Source of the DNA: Astropecten irregularis | Taxonomy: Eukaryota > Echinodermata > Asteroidea > Paxillosida > Astropectinidae | Direction of reading: 5' to 3' | Length of the DNA stretch: 64,000 nt | Assembly (NCBI GenBank): GCA_963971285.1 | Contig: OZ020250.1 | Span: 10,772,499 to 10,836,498 of the forward strand | Shown: one piece after another, positions 44,117 through 55,685 of the stretch | How positions within the stretch are numbered: the first letter of the stretch is position 1 | Layout: every line of letters starts with the position of its first letter | Translations under genes and position numbers: made by a program | The notes under the pieces: generated by a model | The model's database searches: none | The model's input: only the letters and a program-made list of their open reading frames with translations | What the model was told of the DNA's origin: nothing

Positions 44117-44847
44117 CTCTACACTCTTTTGTGAAGTCGTATGGCTCTGAAAGAGCCGTTTGGGTTGTATTTTGGGTTGCCGGAAGGTTTTCTAATGCTT
44201 TCTCTTTCTCTTGACTCCTCTCGCCGGTCGTTCTCGAAGAAAGTGGGTCAGCAGCCTCTTTCCGGTCTTGGTGTCTTCGGGGACCACCAGATGCCCGCGA
44301 ATCTACTCCGCCGCTCCTCACGCTTTGCCGCCAAGTTGGTGTCAACTCCCGTCTCCAAGCTTCGTGCTGCTTTAGGCTGATTATGGTCAGCTGTTTGGCC
44401 GTACTGGTGAGAACCTTTTCCCAGGTGGTCATGATTTCTTGAGGGATTTCAAGACCTTTGGGAGGCATGGGAAGAGGAAATTGGCACTTCAGAGAGTGCA
44501 CTGGTTCCAACTTCTCCAATGCAGTTCTCAGATGGTGGAGGTTTTGATCGATCGACACTTTCTTGGCAACTAGCGCTTTGAGGGGCAGGGCGAGTCCACG
44601 GACAAACCTGTAGTCCTCGTCTGACAGGCGGTTTCGTTGTCGGCTGTTGATCTTGGGTTTCTTGGCTGGCGGTTGTTCTTCTTCTGGTCCGGTCAAAATG
44701 GTGCCTTCTAGCAGGGTTTGGCTAAAGTTTCTTCTCTAACTTGTGGGCCAACCCCGTGTAGAAATCTTCGTCCTCCGAGTCGGTTTCGGGAATGACGACT
44801 TGGGCGCACTGGATCGGTGAAGATGGTGGAGTGGTAGTTCCAGACAT
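44091..44847 (-). pseudogene. ORF1 of the Penelope-like element
   Basis: A start near 44847 (MSGTTTPPSSPIQ, then an acidic PETDSEDEDFYTGLAHKLEKKL) and a second frame from 44696 (MTGPEEEQPPAKKPKINSRQ) lie just upstream of the reverse transcriptase. The second contains a helical, charged middle (LKALVAKKVSIDQNLHHLRT) and a basic/acidic C-terminus (TTGERSQEKEKALENLP). It has no GIY-YIG or zinc finger that I can see. Role unknown; a nucleic-acid-binding accessory protein is a guess. Confidence 0.5.
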
Positions 44848-44899
44848 TGTGGTGGAGTGGTAGTTCCAGACATGTACAGTACAAAGTACGTGTACAGTG

Positions 44900-45745
44900 G
44901 ATACATGAACCAGGTTCAATTATGGATAGGCAGAGGACAAGTCGGCTGCGGGTACGGCCCGACTCTGAGGGTGACAAGTCGGTTGGGCTCGGCTGCGTTA
45001 AGGGCTATCGCAGCTGAGTTGGTGCAGGCATTGAGGCTCGCCGCTTTCGTTGAGCGATGGTGGGGGATGTGTCCCTGCCTCTGCAATGTCGGTTTAGGCT
45101 CGTGTGAAATCCATCTCGAGCTATAAATTATGCTGTAAATTATGGCCCGATGACTAGGGATAATAATTGATTTGCGCCATGAGCGTCATGCTTGGCGGAT
45201 ACCGGCGCACTCAAAATGTTCATTATTATTATTATTAAAGCGACACTGCACCATGGAGCCTGGGCCGGGCAGAGAGGGGCCAGATAAGTGGGGCCCCTTG
45301 ACGGGTCCAGGCGGCAATCGCCACTGGACGTCGGTGTAGTACTGTAGTGGCCTAACTAATTGTAACCGCCGATGCGTCACGGGACAAAGCCGATGCTGTT
45401 GACCTGGCTTGTATGGACGTTGGGCCGTGCAGCTGATCTCTCCACATCTTTCCGCTTGGGCAGAGCCCAACAATAGCAGGGATGTGCGTGTGACAACTCA
45501 TGTATTGAATGAAGGGAGGTAGCTGCTGGTGGAGGCGGGTCAGGCCTGGTAGCGTGGCTAACAAAGCCGTGCATGAGGTTCCCGTGTCCTTCCCTTCGCA
45601 TCGGAGGTGGCTGACAATAGTAGGGGATGGATACCCAGTCCCCATACTAACGGGCTGTGATAGTGAGCCAGGCTGACAAGGCCTGTTGAGGGGTCTTGTT
45701 GTGTGTGAACCCCTGAAGCTTTCAGCTCTATGCGGCTGGGCCACA
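44900..45745. other. No supported gene
   Basis: GC-rich sequence with short frames and an (ATT)n stretch at about 45221-45237 that may be a LINE/SINE tail. Style and wording (GAGTGGGCAGAGCCTGGT-type strings) resemble 41640-41890, the other flank of the Penelope-like insertion. Confidence 0.4.
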
Positions 45746-45747
45746 CA

Positions 45748-46052
45748 GTAAAAGAACGTCAGCAATCGTGCTCGTCAGGCTGAGGGGTGGTAGGCCTATT
45801 GCTTCTCTCACCCCTCATGGCAATAGCACATGATCTGTGGTGTGGTATTAAGCCTTCCTACCGTGCCCTGTATAGGCGACTGGAGGCCGCTAATGGTAGC
45901 GAGCTGAAGTCAGTGGCATGGTGCGGGCTGGAGTAGCCGTATGGCAGTTCAGCCGTGTTTGGAACTCTCCATGGCTTTCCGTCCGGGTAGAGCCAGACAA
46001 TGGCCTTGGGGTCACGGTGCTCATTGGCTGCTCAATCCTCTACACATCTCTT
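45748..46052 (+). repeat. Dispersed repeat A, copy 2
   Basis: Matches 5458-5785 in the same orientation (GTCAGGCTGAGGGGTGGTA, GGGTAGAGCCAGACAATGGC, CTCTACACATCT). Confidence 0.75.
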
Positions 46053-46059
46053 TGAGGTC

Positions 46060-47040
46060 CACAATGGTGTTCGCTCGGGCGTAGCAGTGGTACAATTGTA
46101 GCACTCCTCATATTCACTGATGTCTGAGGCTTTGTACATCGGACAAAGGCGTGGTGTGTGCAGAATAATAGCTAGGGGTGCACCCAAGTAAATAGTGCCA
46201 AAATCCGTCCGCTGAGCTCATGAATAAAAGTTAAGCACTCAATATATTTTAAATAAGAGAGTTGTGAGAGCTATGAAAATGAAGGATTGAAGAAATATGG
46301 CACTGGACCTCCTGCCTGGACTCTGGGCTTCCATTTGTGACAATTTTTGTTGCAATTGGGTGAGAAAGTGGGTCTATTTCAGCTGCTTTGCAGAGGGATG
46401 TTTGTTTGAAAATGGCTTCTTTGACTGGAGTGATCCATACCTTGTTTTAGGGGTGGTCAGCTGAGAATGAGTATATCTCAAAAATTCAATGGTCACCCTA
46501 CCATAAAATGAAAAGAAAATGAAAGGTGACATGTTCATCATCATTTTTCTCTGCAACTTGAACAGCTCTGAGAGTTCTGTCTATTTTTAAATGATTTTTG
46601 AAGTTGGAGGATTTACCACTGTTGTCTATGGGAGTTTGGGTGCAACCCTAGGACCACTGGGGGCTGCACACAGACAGGGCATCTCCTCGACGTCCGCAAT
46701 CGAGCCAAGCAGACATGGGGACCGAAAGCACGTGTCATCACGGTTCTTACCCGTAAACAGCTAGCATATCGGCTCGGGGAAACCAGAAATCATAACCAGG
46801 GCGAGCCTCTGTTCAGCGGGTCATAACATGGAGCCTAAAAGGAGCATGTTACGCCCGGGCCAGTCAGTCTGTTGTGGCGGTATCCTTCGTCGCCACAGGT
46901 AGCGAGCGGTATAACCCCGGTATAACATAGAGGTGAGTAGACCGCGTCGACGTAGGACCGCGAAACCTGTAGGATGCACAAAGAAAAAGAGAGAGAAAAA
47001 TACCAAAAACAAATGCACAAGAGAACACTGTTTATTGGTA
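46060..47040. other. No supported gene
   Basis: Unremarkable intronic sequence; no coding or repeat signal identified. Confidence 0.4.
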
Positions 47041-47049
47041 ACGGTCAAT

Positions 47050-47312
47050 CAGATAAAGGAAAAATATCAAGCCTATACAGTTTAGATGAGCAGCTGGAAA
47101 CGGAAACTCGAAAATCGAAAGAGCCCACGAAGGGCACATCTGTTTCATAGCAGCGCTGAGAAAAGAAGGATGATCAGCTATGTCGACGCGGTATGCATTG
47201 TGGGAGGTCAGGGTACACCACGGTTGATCAAGTCTTTTCAGCGAAGCAGCAAATAAGACAGGGGGATTTGCATATAGTAGTAACCGTCTGGGGTAGGTTG
47301 AATGCAATAGAC
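47050..47312 (-). repeat. Dispersed repeat B, copy 3 (unbroken)
   Basis: Minus strand reads CAACCTACCCCAGACGGTTA at the start, then ATTTGCTGCTTCGC, CACAATGCATACCG and CTTTCGATTTTCGAG, ending near CTGTATAGGCTTGATA. It shows the continuous form of the repeat that is split at 6044-7066. Confidence 0.7.
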
Positions 47313-47526
47313 TGGACAATTTCCACCAAATTCACATAGACTGTTGAAAATGACATTGCTGAGAGTTCCATACATGCACGTTAAATTGCTCCTCAATCCA
47401 AACAAAGAAGCAACAAGCCACTGTCGCCATAGGAACTCAGATGTTTATTGTCCTATTTGTCAATTTTTGTTACTATGGGGCAATGGTCCATAAAAATTCC
47501 CTCAAGCTAAAAAAGAAAATTCTCAC

Positions 47527-47644
47527 CTCAAACGTTGCTTTCTTTTCCTCCTATATAACAGTGCCACAAAGCTTACAGCAAAGATGATAAACATTGCTCC
47601 AATCAACCCCAACAAGAGCATTCGAACCAAGTGAGGGTTGCCCG
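47527..47644 (-). CDS. Host gene internal exon: transmembrane helix
   Basis: 118 bp flanked by acceptor TTTTTATCCAG and donor GAG|GTGAGA. In the phase demanded by the upstream exon it reads GNPHLVRMLLLGLIGAMFII and FAVSFVALLYRRKRKQRL. This is a ~23-residue hydrophobic helix (roughly MLLLG...VALLY) followed at once by the basic stop-transfer RRKRKQR, so the C-terminus is cytoplasmic (type I topology). Both other frames contain stops. It begins with two bases that complete an Ala codon with the upstream exon and ends with two bases of an Arg codon completed by the terminal exon. Confidence 0.75.
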
Positions 47645-47724
47645 CTGGATAAAAATGGGAGCAGTAGTATTAAACGCAGTCATCAGCTTGCAAAAAAAAT
47701 AACATGGTTATAAAAACGTTATTC

Positions 47725-48070
47725 CGTGTCAAATCAACCAGTGGTCCCCCAGGTGACCCTCTCAGATTTTGATGAAATTTCATCAGAATGATGTGATGGG
47801 TCCAGATTGAACATATGCAAAAAATTAATGTCAAACTCTACGTCATTTTTGAAATATGGTTCGTCCAATTTTGGATGCGAAAGGCATTTATTGCACTCTT
47901 CGGTCATAAAAAGTGTTTTTTGTGATATTTTCTGACTTTGAAAGTTCATAACTCAGTCTTTATACTTGGTATGCTGGCTTAAGTTACTTTCTGTCAAAAA
48001 GTAAGAATCTGCACTCAAATTGTGTATCTCTTTTTGTTTTCTAGTTATGGTCCCCCAAATGTTTTCTTTG
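47725..48070 (+). repeat. Dispersed repeat C, copy 1
   Basis: Similar, in inverted orientation, to 60275-60645. Shared blocks are GTGTCAAATCAACC, CCTCTCAGATTTTGATGAAATTTCATC and AAAAAGTGTTTTTTGTGATA. Lies directly upstream of the inverted repeat at 48200-49105. Confidence 0.7.
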
Positions 48071-48199
48071 GTGATTTTTGGGGTCATATTGATCCTATAT
48101 TGTATAGGTATTATCTATGGGTACATGTCTCATAAGTAGTTATGAGCTCAACAATGCATTCATTGAGAAATGACATCTGCTTAAAGTGGGCCCCGGCTA

Positions 48200-49105
48200 G
48201 AAAAAATGTCAAAGTGTTGACCTTGAACTTTACCCCAGTTGACCCCGTGATCAATTGAAATATGTTTTCAAATTTATACCAGTTGAAGATATGCATAATA
48301 TCTAGTGACCCACCAAATTTGAGCTTTGGCACTCAACTCTTTCATGTTGTGGTGGAAGATAAAAAAACAGACATTTTTAGCACATTTTTGTATGTAATAA
48401 CATAGGAAACATGGCGTGTGCATTATACCGTAGACCTATATGGTAAATAGATTCCAGGGTGTTTTGCATGGTGGAGAACCCCTTATCCCAGTTATTTGCA
48501 ACACATCATAACACATAGGCAGAATTCTCAATTACCATTCCAAGACAAGCCAATACCAATTATACTGCCATTTCACTAACTTAATTTACACCCATTTCTG
48601 AGTAATTTCCCATACTTTTATAAACACTGTCAGGGCTTTTTCAGTACTTGTCTTCCTTGTTTTATATGTCCTCCCCTTTTTCTACATAGTTTGTTTTCAT
48701 CCCTTCTTCAAGGGCTTATTCAGTACTTGTCTTCCTTGTTTTCTATGTCCTCCCCTTTTTCTACATAGTTTGTTTTCATCCCTTCTTCAATCCCCTTTCT
48801 TTTTTGCTTTAATTTGCTGTAGTCCCCCAAAATTGGCTCTTCTATCCCCCCCCAAAAAAAATAATTTCAATTCTAGCCCCAAAAATATTGGCCCAGGAAT
48901 CTAAAATATGTGTAAATGCACACATCATGCTTCCTATATTATATTACATACAAAAACGTCTGCTTTTCAAACTGCCACCACAATATGAAGGAGTTGAGTA
49001 CCAAAGCTCAAATTTGGTGCATAACTAGATAAAATGCATATCTTCAACTGCAGGTGTAAATTTGAAAACCTATTTCAATTGATCGTAGGGTCAACTGGGG
49101 TCACG
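48200..49105. repeat. Inverted repeat, ~220-bp arms
   Basis: 48200-48440 (TCAATTGAAATATGTTTTCA, GATATGCATAATATCTAGTG, CAAATTTGAGCTTTGG) is complemented by 48900-49105 (CCAAAGCTCAAATTTGG, GATAAAATGCATATC, CTATTTCAATTGATC) at about 80% by eye. With repeat C it may form one long-TIR element. The loop contains a ~73-bp tandem duplication. Confidence 0.65.
48632..48790 (+). repeat. Tandem duplication, ~73-bp unit
   Basis: AGTACTTGTCTTCCTTGTTT through TTTGTTTTCATCCCTTCTTC occurs twice in a row, almost identical. Confidence 0.85.
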
Positions 49106-50489
49106 TTCAATTAATTATTTAGTTGGTTTAGTAGGCCAGTCCAAGGAAGAGTTTTGAATCGTCCTAACCACCCAGCGAGAGATGGTATCATGAGTGGCTG
49201 GTCTATGAGGGGATGTTGAAGTTATGAATAGCTGGGAAATAGTGCCTCTGAGAGTTTTAGTGCGGGCAAGGTACCATTTAAGGACCCGAACAGGGCATCA
49301 CAACTTGTCCTCGGCAACTGCTGAGATTGTTTTTGTCTCGGGGACGAAAATGTCCGGAGGTGAAAAGGAGGTTGATTGGTTCTTGGCCAGGAAACCCTGG
49401 TGCGGGATCGGACGAACACCATGCGGCTCCCATCTAATGTGGCCGTCAGCGAGCGTGAGCGCGTGAAGCTCACTGTACGTCTCCTGGCTGTTGCCACAGC
49501 CAAAAGGAAGGCCGTCTTAACAGACAAATCCATAAGGGATGCACCAGCAAGCGGTTCAAAGGGCTGCCGAGTAAGTGCCTCTAGAACCTTACCCAAATCC
49601 GAAGAAGGCACGAGGCGGCATTGCGGCGGCCGCTCAACGAACATGCCCTTAAGCAATTGGAACAGAGCATTATTGGATGAAACACTCGATCCATAAAGGA
49701 TTTGGCCGAGCGATAATCCCTAACAGTCGCCACGGACAGATTCTGGGAGAGGAGACCCATCAAGAAGTCCCCAATCGAAGCTAGAGATGCTGAGCAGGGA
49801 TCAGCAGCTTCCCTTTTGCACCAAGATAGTGCTGTATTCTGCGAGTAGACTCCCTTCGACCCTTGGCTGCCAGGGTTGCAGCATTTGCCGAAAGGCCTGC
49901 TGTTCGAAGGGCCTCGACAAAGATTCGACAAAGGCCAGCAGGTTAGGTGGTGTTTCCCTGGGTCCGGGTGGAGAAACCCCGACCGGGGCTGGCTCAGGAG
50001 GTCCACCCGCATCGGCAGAATGATCGGGCAGTGGACCAGAAGGTGGATCAACCTCTGAAACCACAGCTGTCTTGGCCAGAAGGGAGCAATTAGAAGGAGC
50101 TTGCATGGTTCCGTCTCCACTTTTACCAACACACGTGGAAGGAGGGAGATTGGGGGAAATGTGTAAGCGTACATGTTCTCCCATCCCAGTGACATTGCAT
50201 CTGTTGCCCAAGCCTGCGGGTCGGGAGCTCTGCTGCAGTACACTGGGAGTTGGTTGTTCAGGGCCGAGGCGAACAGGTCTATGTGGGGCCTGTCGAGTGT
50301 TGAGAAGATGCCTTGCACCACTTAAGGGTGGAGAGTCCACTCTGTGGGGAGAACTTTGCCTCTGGACAGGGCATCGGCCATGACATTCAGCTTGCCTGTC
50401 AAATGAACCACCATTAGTGTTGTGTTGTTGGATATGCTCTGCTGGTGAAGTCTCCATGTGTGCATGCATAACTGACTGGACCCAGTGCC

Positions 50490-50665
50490 TGTAATGATGT
50501 TGCTGTCCACAAGATATGTTGGAACAATTACCGCATGAGGTTTTATTGTAACCCATGATGTACTGTACTGTACAAACTGTAAACTGTACTATCAATGAAT
50601 ACACAATAGTGATAGTGCAATGCGATGCGAGGTCAAAGGTCATAGTCTACGACTGTTCTATTACA
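50490..50665 (-). repeat. Gypsy 3' LTR (176 bp)
   Basis: TGTAATGATGTTGCTGTCCA...GACTGTTCTATTACA. Identical to 55510-55685 except for one base that I can see. TG...CA ends. A purine tract (AAAAAGGGGGA on the minus strand) lies just inside it. Confidence 0.9.
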
Positions 50666-53600
50666 TCCCCCTTTTTATGAAAGTAAATTTGTTCCTGAAC
50701 ACTGAAACAACTGAACACTTGAAACACTTAACCGAATGAGCACATAATGCTTTTTATGAGGCTCATGTAATAGAAATCTAATCTCAAGTGAATCATCAAC
50801 TTATCAAAACATGAAATGGTTGTTTTGCAGTAACATGACAAAATGGCATGTGAAACTTAATGGGAGACTTTTTAGGACCGGTCTTCAAGTCAACAGCGCA
50901 CGCGCACGCACAACAGCGCATGCGCAAAACAATGCGCGCATGCTCACAATTGCGTGCGCGTGCGCTGTTGACTTGAAAAACGGTTCTCCAAAGTCTCCCA
51001 TTGAGCCAATGGAATTGCTTTGGTGGTTGAAAAAATTTGGCAAACTGAAAAAATGAAAAACTTATGTTTCTTTATATTTGCCTGCTTGTGAGTGTAACAT
51101 TTTTTCCAAATGATTTCCTTTTAAGCTTTTCTGGATTGATACATATATCTGATGCACTTCTAAGACAGTAGTTGGAATAACACATGTTGGAAATGGGTCA
51201 ATTATTAAAAACACACGTGTAGGTGAATGTACACCATTAAGTGCTGATGTTTAAGTTTCGACAAGCCTTGTGGGCTTTCGAACAGCTCGACCACTACGCG
51301 TGTGGTAAACCTGATCAGAGTTTTTGTTTGTGTCCAATGAGGTATCTCTCATGAGTTCAGTTTGTCCATGAAAAGGTTGGTTTTGGCCTGTGTTTGGCTT
51401 TGCTTGTCTCTGCTCCTTGGATGTTCCTTGGGACGCGATAAGTTCGTCGTCTGCGAAGAGGACTTTTTTTTCGTGGGCACAAGCGTGCGCAGATGGCTCC
51501 TGTTGCGCCGCAGTGTCTTTCCATTTGGTGTCTCGACCAAGTACGAGCGTGGTTCGACGCATTTCTCCTTCACTACAGCTGGGATCCATCTCCCAGACTC
51601 GTGGTGCAATAGGCCCACATGTTGGCCTACTATCAGGGGAGGCAGAGCATGTACACCATGTTTGTCGTGGTGTTCCTTCTGCGTGTGCTGTCGCGTGTCC
51701 AAACGCTGCTGAATCTCATCCTTGCTGGGGTTGGTGTTGGGAATTTTCACTGGGAGGTTACTCCTGAGTTTCTGTCCGTAGAGCATCTCTGCTGGCGATG
51801 GAATTACGCTATCCACCGGTGTTGTACGTAGACACAACAGTGCAAGGTCGATATCCATGTGTGAGTTGGACTGCTGCGTTTTCCGCAGTGTTGCCTTGAC
51901 TGTCTGTATGGCCCTTTCAATAAAGCCATTGCTTCTTGGGTATCGGGGGCTCGAGGTTACGTGAACGAATCCCCAGTCGCTCGCGAATTTGCGGTATTCC
52001 CGACTGTCGAAATGGGGACCATTGTCGCTGATCACCTTCGTCGGAATACCCTGCTCGCCGAAGATTTCCTTCGTGAGGCGTACGACTGTTGCACTTGTGC
52101 ACTGTCCGCGAACTTTCCTGATAAAGGGGTACTTCGTGTAGTAGTCGGCAATAATCAGATATTCTGCTCCATCAAAATGGAACATGTCTGTACCGACTGT
52201 TTGCCATGGACGCTGTGGAATGTCGTGCTGAAGAAGTGGTTGTGCGGGCTGCCGTTTTTGTATTTTCTGCAGTGTCTCATTCTGCATTGCTGGAGGAATG
52301 ATGATTCGATCCCCCTTTAGCACAAGACCATCATCGACTGATAGTTCATCTTTGCAGGACCAGTAGTTGCGGATGGCTTTTGGTAAGTCCTTTGAGTCAT
52401 TCGGCCAGCCTTTGACGATTGTGTCCATGAGCAACTGCAGCACCGGGTCATTGCGTGTATGATGCTGAATTTCAGCGAGCTTGGCTGTGGAGAACTGCAC
52501 CATGTATATGGCTGTGTCAAGCTCGATGTGTGGCCCTGATACAGGGCTGAGCCGCGAAAGTGCGTCTGCCAGCACCATTTCACGTCCCGGGCGGTATGTT
52601 ATTTCACAGTCGTAGGGCTGGAGGCGGAGCATCATGCGTTGCAGCCTTGGGGGAACGTTGGCCATGCTCTTGTGTTGTATGTTCTCCAAAGGCTTGTGAT
52701 CAGATTCCACTGTGAATTTGGATCCGTAGATGTATGTGTGGAAGCGAGTACAGCCAAATACTACGGCCAGTAGTTCTCGCTCAATGTTCGCGTAACGCGT
52801 CTCTGCATCCGAGAGGGCCTTGCTTGCGAACGCGATTGGTTTGCCACCCTGCATGAGGGCTGCACCAAGGCCTTTGGTTGAGGCATCAACTTGGATCACC
52901 GTTGGTTTGTGGGTGTCGAAGTATGTCAAGGTACACTCAGCACTGATCAGTGATTTCACGTTGTCAAACGCTTTCTGGTGCGAGGCTGACCACTGCCATT
53001 CACTATCTTTGCGTGTGAGTGCTCGCAAAGCATTTGTGTGGTCTGCGAGGTTTGGTATGAAAGGCGACATGTACTGTACCAAACCGAGAAACTGTTGCAT
53101 CTCGTTAACGCTCGCTGGTGCTGGGAGGGCATGGATGTCGTTGACCTTGGCTGGGTCAGGGTGTACACCCTGAGCATCGTAGTAGCAGCCAAAGAAGTTG
53201 ATGCATGGTATGTTGATCTCACACTTGTCAAAGTTGAATATGAGACCATATTTGCGGGCTACCCGCATCAGGTTGTGGAGATTCTTGTCATGATCCTCCC
53301 GGTTCTTTCCGAATACTGCGATGTCATCGGCAATGCCCAGCGCTCCAGGGCATTGTTCCAAGATCATGTCCATTTTCTCTTGGAATATGTCCTGTGACAC
53401 CTTGAGTCCGAAGGGGAGCCTTAAGAACCGGTATCGTCCAAAAGGCAAGTTGAACGTAGTCAAGTAGCTGGACTCGGTGTCTAACTCAATACTCCAGTAT
53501 CCATGTCGTGCGTCTAGCTTGCTGAAGACACGCCCTCCACTAAACTGGTGTGTTATCTCCTCCAGTGTGGGCATTTTATGATATGTGCGCTTCGATGCTC

Positions 53601-55509
53601 TGTTCAAGTCTTTGGGGTCCAGGCAAATCCGCAGCTTGCCGTTGGATTTCCTGCTGAAGGCGAGTGAGGAGACCCAGTCTGTTGGTTCCGTAACCTTCGC
53701 GATGACATTCAGCGTTTCCATACGGTCAAGCTCTGCTTTCATCTCATCCTTTAACTGGATGGGATATTTGCGGGGTGGCTGCACTGTCGGTTCTGCGTCA
53801 GCCTTGAGTGTTATGTGGAATTTACCTGGAAAATTACCAATCCCCGTGAAGTGGTCAGGATACTGGGCCTTGAGAGCATCCTTGTCTTGAATGGGGCTCA
53901 AGCTCGTTGCTGCAGCTGGGATCTTTGACTTGGCTGTTATGGCACAGTTCAGTGATATGACGTTGTGTGTGCGTAGACTCGGCAGTCCCAGTATCGCAGG
54001 CCCGTACGACTCAGCTACGTAGAACTCTGTATTTGTCCACTCACTGTTGTCAAACTGACATGGAATAGTGAGGCTACCTTGCTGTGGTATGTTCGTACCA
54101 TTGTATGCAGTGAGGACTGTACGACGGGGGGTGGTACTGCCAGTTTTAGGGAAACCCTCAGCATCCAGTAATGTGGGAAACATGCGACGAAAAATGCGCA
54201 GAGGGATGATGTTTTCTTGTGCACCCGTGTCAACTTTGGCCTTTAATGTATGGACTCCAGGCCGTTGAGGAAGCTTGATGTTCAGTGATGTGAATGCCTC
54301 ATTGCAGGTGTCTGGACTCGCACTGTTGGCACTGTTCACACCATCAACATGCTGAGTGAACATCACAGTTTTGAATGTTAAGTTCTCCAAGTCACTCACC
54401 ATATCATCTTGTTGTACAGAGTGGACTTCACTCTGACGCTGTTGAGGTTTGGGAGTAGCGCTTCTCTTGTATGATCTGCATGTCCTGCTTCGTGACCGCG
54501 ATCTTGGGTTGCGATGTTGTCGTGTAGATTTTGTGCCTGAACTGAGGCACACGTGCTGCCAGTGTCCCGTTTTGCCACACTTTCGACAGGTGGTCCCATG
54601 AGCCTGGCAGTTTTCCCTGGGCTTTTGGGGGTGATTGCCCCCACAGTTCTTGCACCATCCACGAAGTTTAACTGCATCCACTCTGCTGTCATGTGACTGG
54701 CCAATGTTGCCAAGCTGGGCCATGTGTGTAACACTGGCTTCCTGCGTACGGCAGATGTCGAGGGCGTCTTGTAGTTTCAAACTGTCGTCTTTGCCAAGCA
54801 GTTTTTTCTGTGTCTGTGGGTACTTGATGCCAGAAATAAGCACCTCGATGATGCGTTCCTCAAGCGTATTGTTGTCTGGGAACTGACACTTGATGGCCTT
54901 TGCTTTGCATCGAGTGTAAAACTCATCCACAGACTCCTGTTCGCCCTGTTTGTATCTCTGAAATTCCAATCTATGGATGCGGAAGTTCTCATGTGGTTCT
55001 ACATGCTTCGAAAATCTGTCCCAAATGTTGGTTGGGTCTTCTAGCTCTTCATCGGTGAGGCCCCAGGTGTTAAAAATCCTGAGCCCGTCATGACCAGACC
55101 AGAGTATGATGTAGTTGTGTTGCTGTGTGGCTGGAATGTTCTTAACTTGGAACCACATGTTTGCTGTCTGTTTAAACTCCTTGTAACCTTGTGGACGATC
55201 TGGGTGTCCCCAGTCCATTTTTGGATGCGGTATCGTATCAGCCATTGTATTTATCCACACTATGACAACATATGATAAAGGAGGGCGACTGCTTTCTCCG
55301 TACTCACTGTTATGGAGACCGCTGCACACAGGGCTTGCTGGAACAGCGTATCGTGTATTGTATGCACTGTACATGTGCTCGTAGTCGTAAAGTTAGGTAT
55401 CAAAAACGCTGTGCAGTCACATGGCAATCCGGACGTTTTCGTACTAAATCTGTCCACAGTTCTATGCCTAGAATGTTTCATCGACAGCCTTGGTTCGTCG
55501 CTGCCACCA

Positions 55510-55685
55510 TGTAATGATGTTGCTGTCCACAAGATATGTTGGAACAATTACCGCATGAGGTTTTATTGTAACCCATGATGTACTGTACTGTACAAACTGT
55601 AAACTGTACTATCAATGAATACACAATAGTGATAGTGCAATGCGATGCGAGGTCAAAGGTCATAGTATACGACTGTTCTATTACA
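55510..55685 (-). repeat. Gypsy 5' LTR (176 bp)
   Basis: Partner of 50490-50665, one visible difference over the whole length. Confidence 0.9.

Larger units (their letters stand above)
41921..44871 (-). mobile_element. Penelope-like element with 28-bp target duplication
   Basis: It is bounded by identical 28-bp direct repeats beginning ATGTACAGTACAAAGTACGT (41893-41920 and 44872-44899), which I read as the target-site duplication. On the minus strand it has a short 5' region with a tandem GGTGGAGTGGTAGTTCCAGA, an ORF1 (about 44847-44091), the reverse transcriptase (about 44116-42312) and a ~390-bp 3' UTR. No GIY-YIG endonuclease is visible on either side of the reverse transcriptase. The coding part has about two or three frame interruptions. 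Confidence 0.8.
50490..55685 (-). mobile_element. Ty3/Gypsy LTR retrotransposon, nearly whole
   Basis: A 5.2-kb element with 176-bp LTRs. A TGG-starting primer-binding-like site (TGGTGGCAGCG) follows the 5' LTR and a polypurine tract precedes the 3' LTR. One long gag-pol frame (55374-51349) holds gag (WGHPDRPQGYKEF), two CCHC-type knuckles (CKNCGGNHPQ, CRKCGKTGHWQHVC), aspartic protease VDTGAQ, reverse transcriptase (LPFGL, IADDIAV), RNase H and an integrase core with DDE-type residues (GTDMF, SDNGP, IERAI). Flanks GTGCC / GTGCT suggest a ~5-bp target duplication in the RNase H region of DIRS fossil 3. LTRs differ at one visible base, so it is young. It looks almost whole, with perhaps one break. 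Confidence 0.9.

Noticed and set aside
49224-50383. Plus-strand ORFs opposite the DIRS fossil and Gypsy element (also around 51.4-54.9 kb)
   Set aside because: Antisense shadows of the element proteins.
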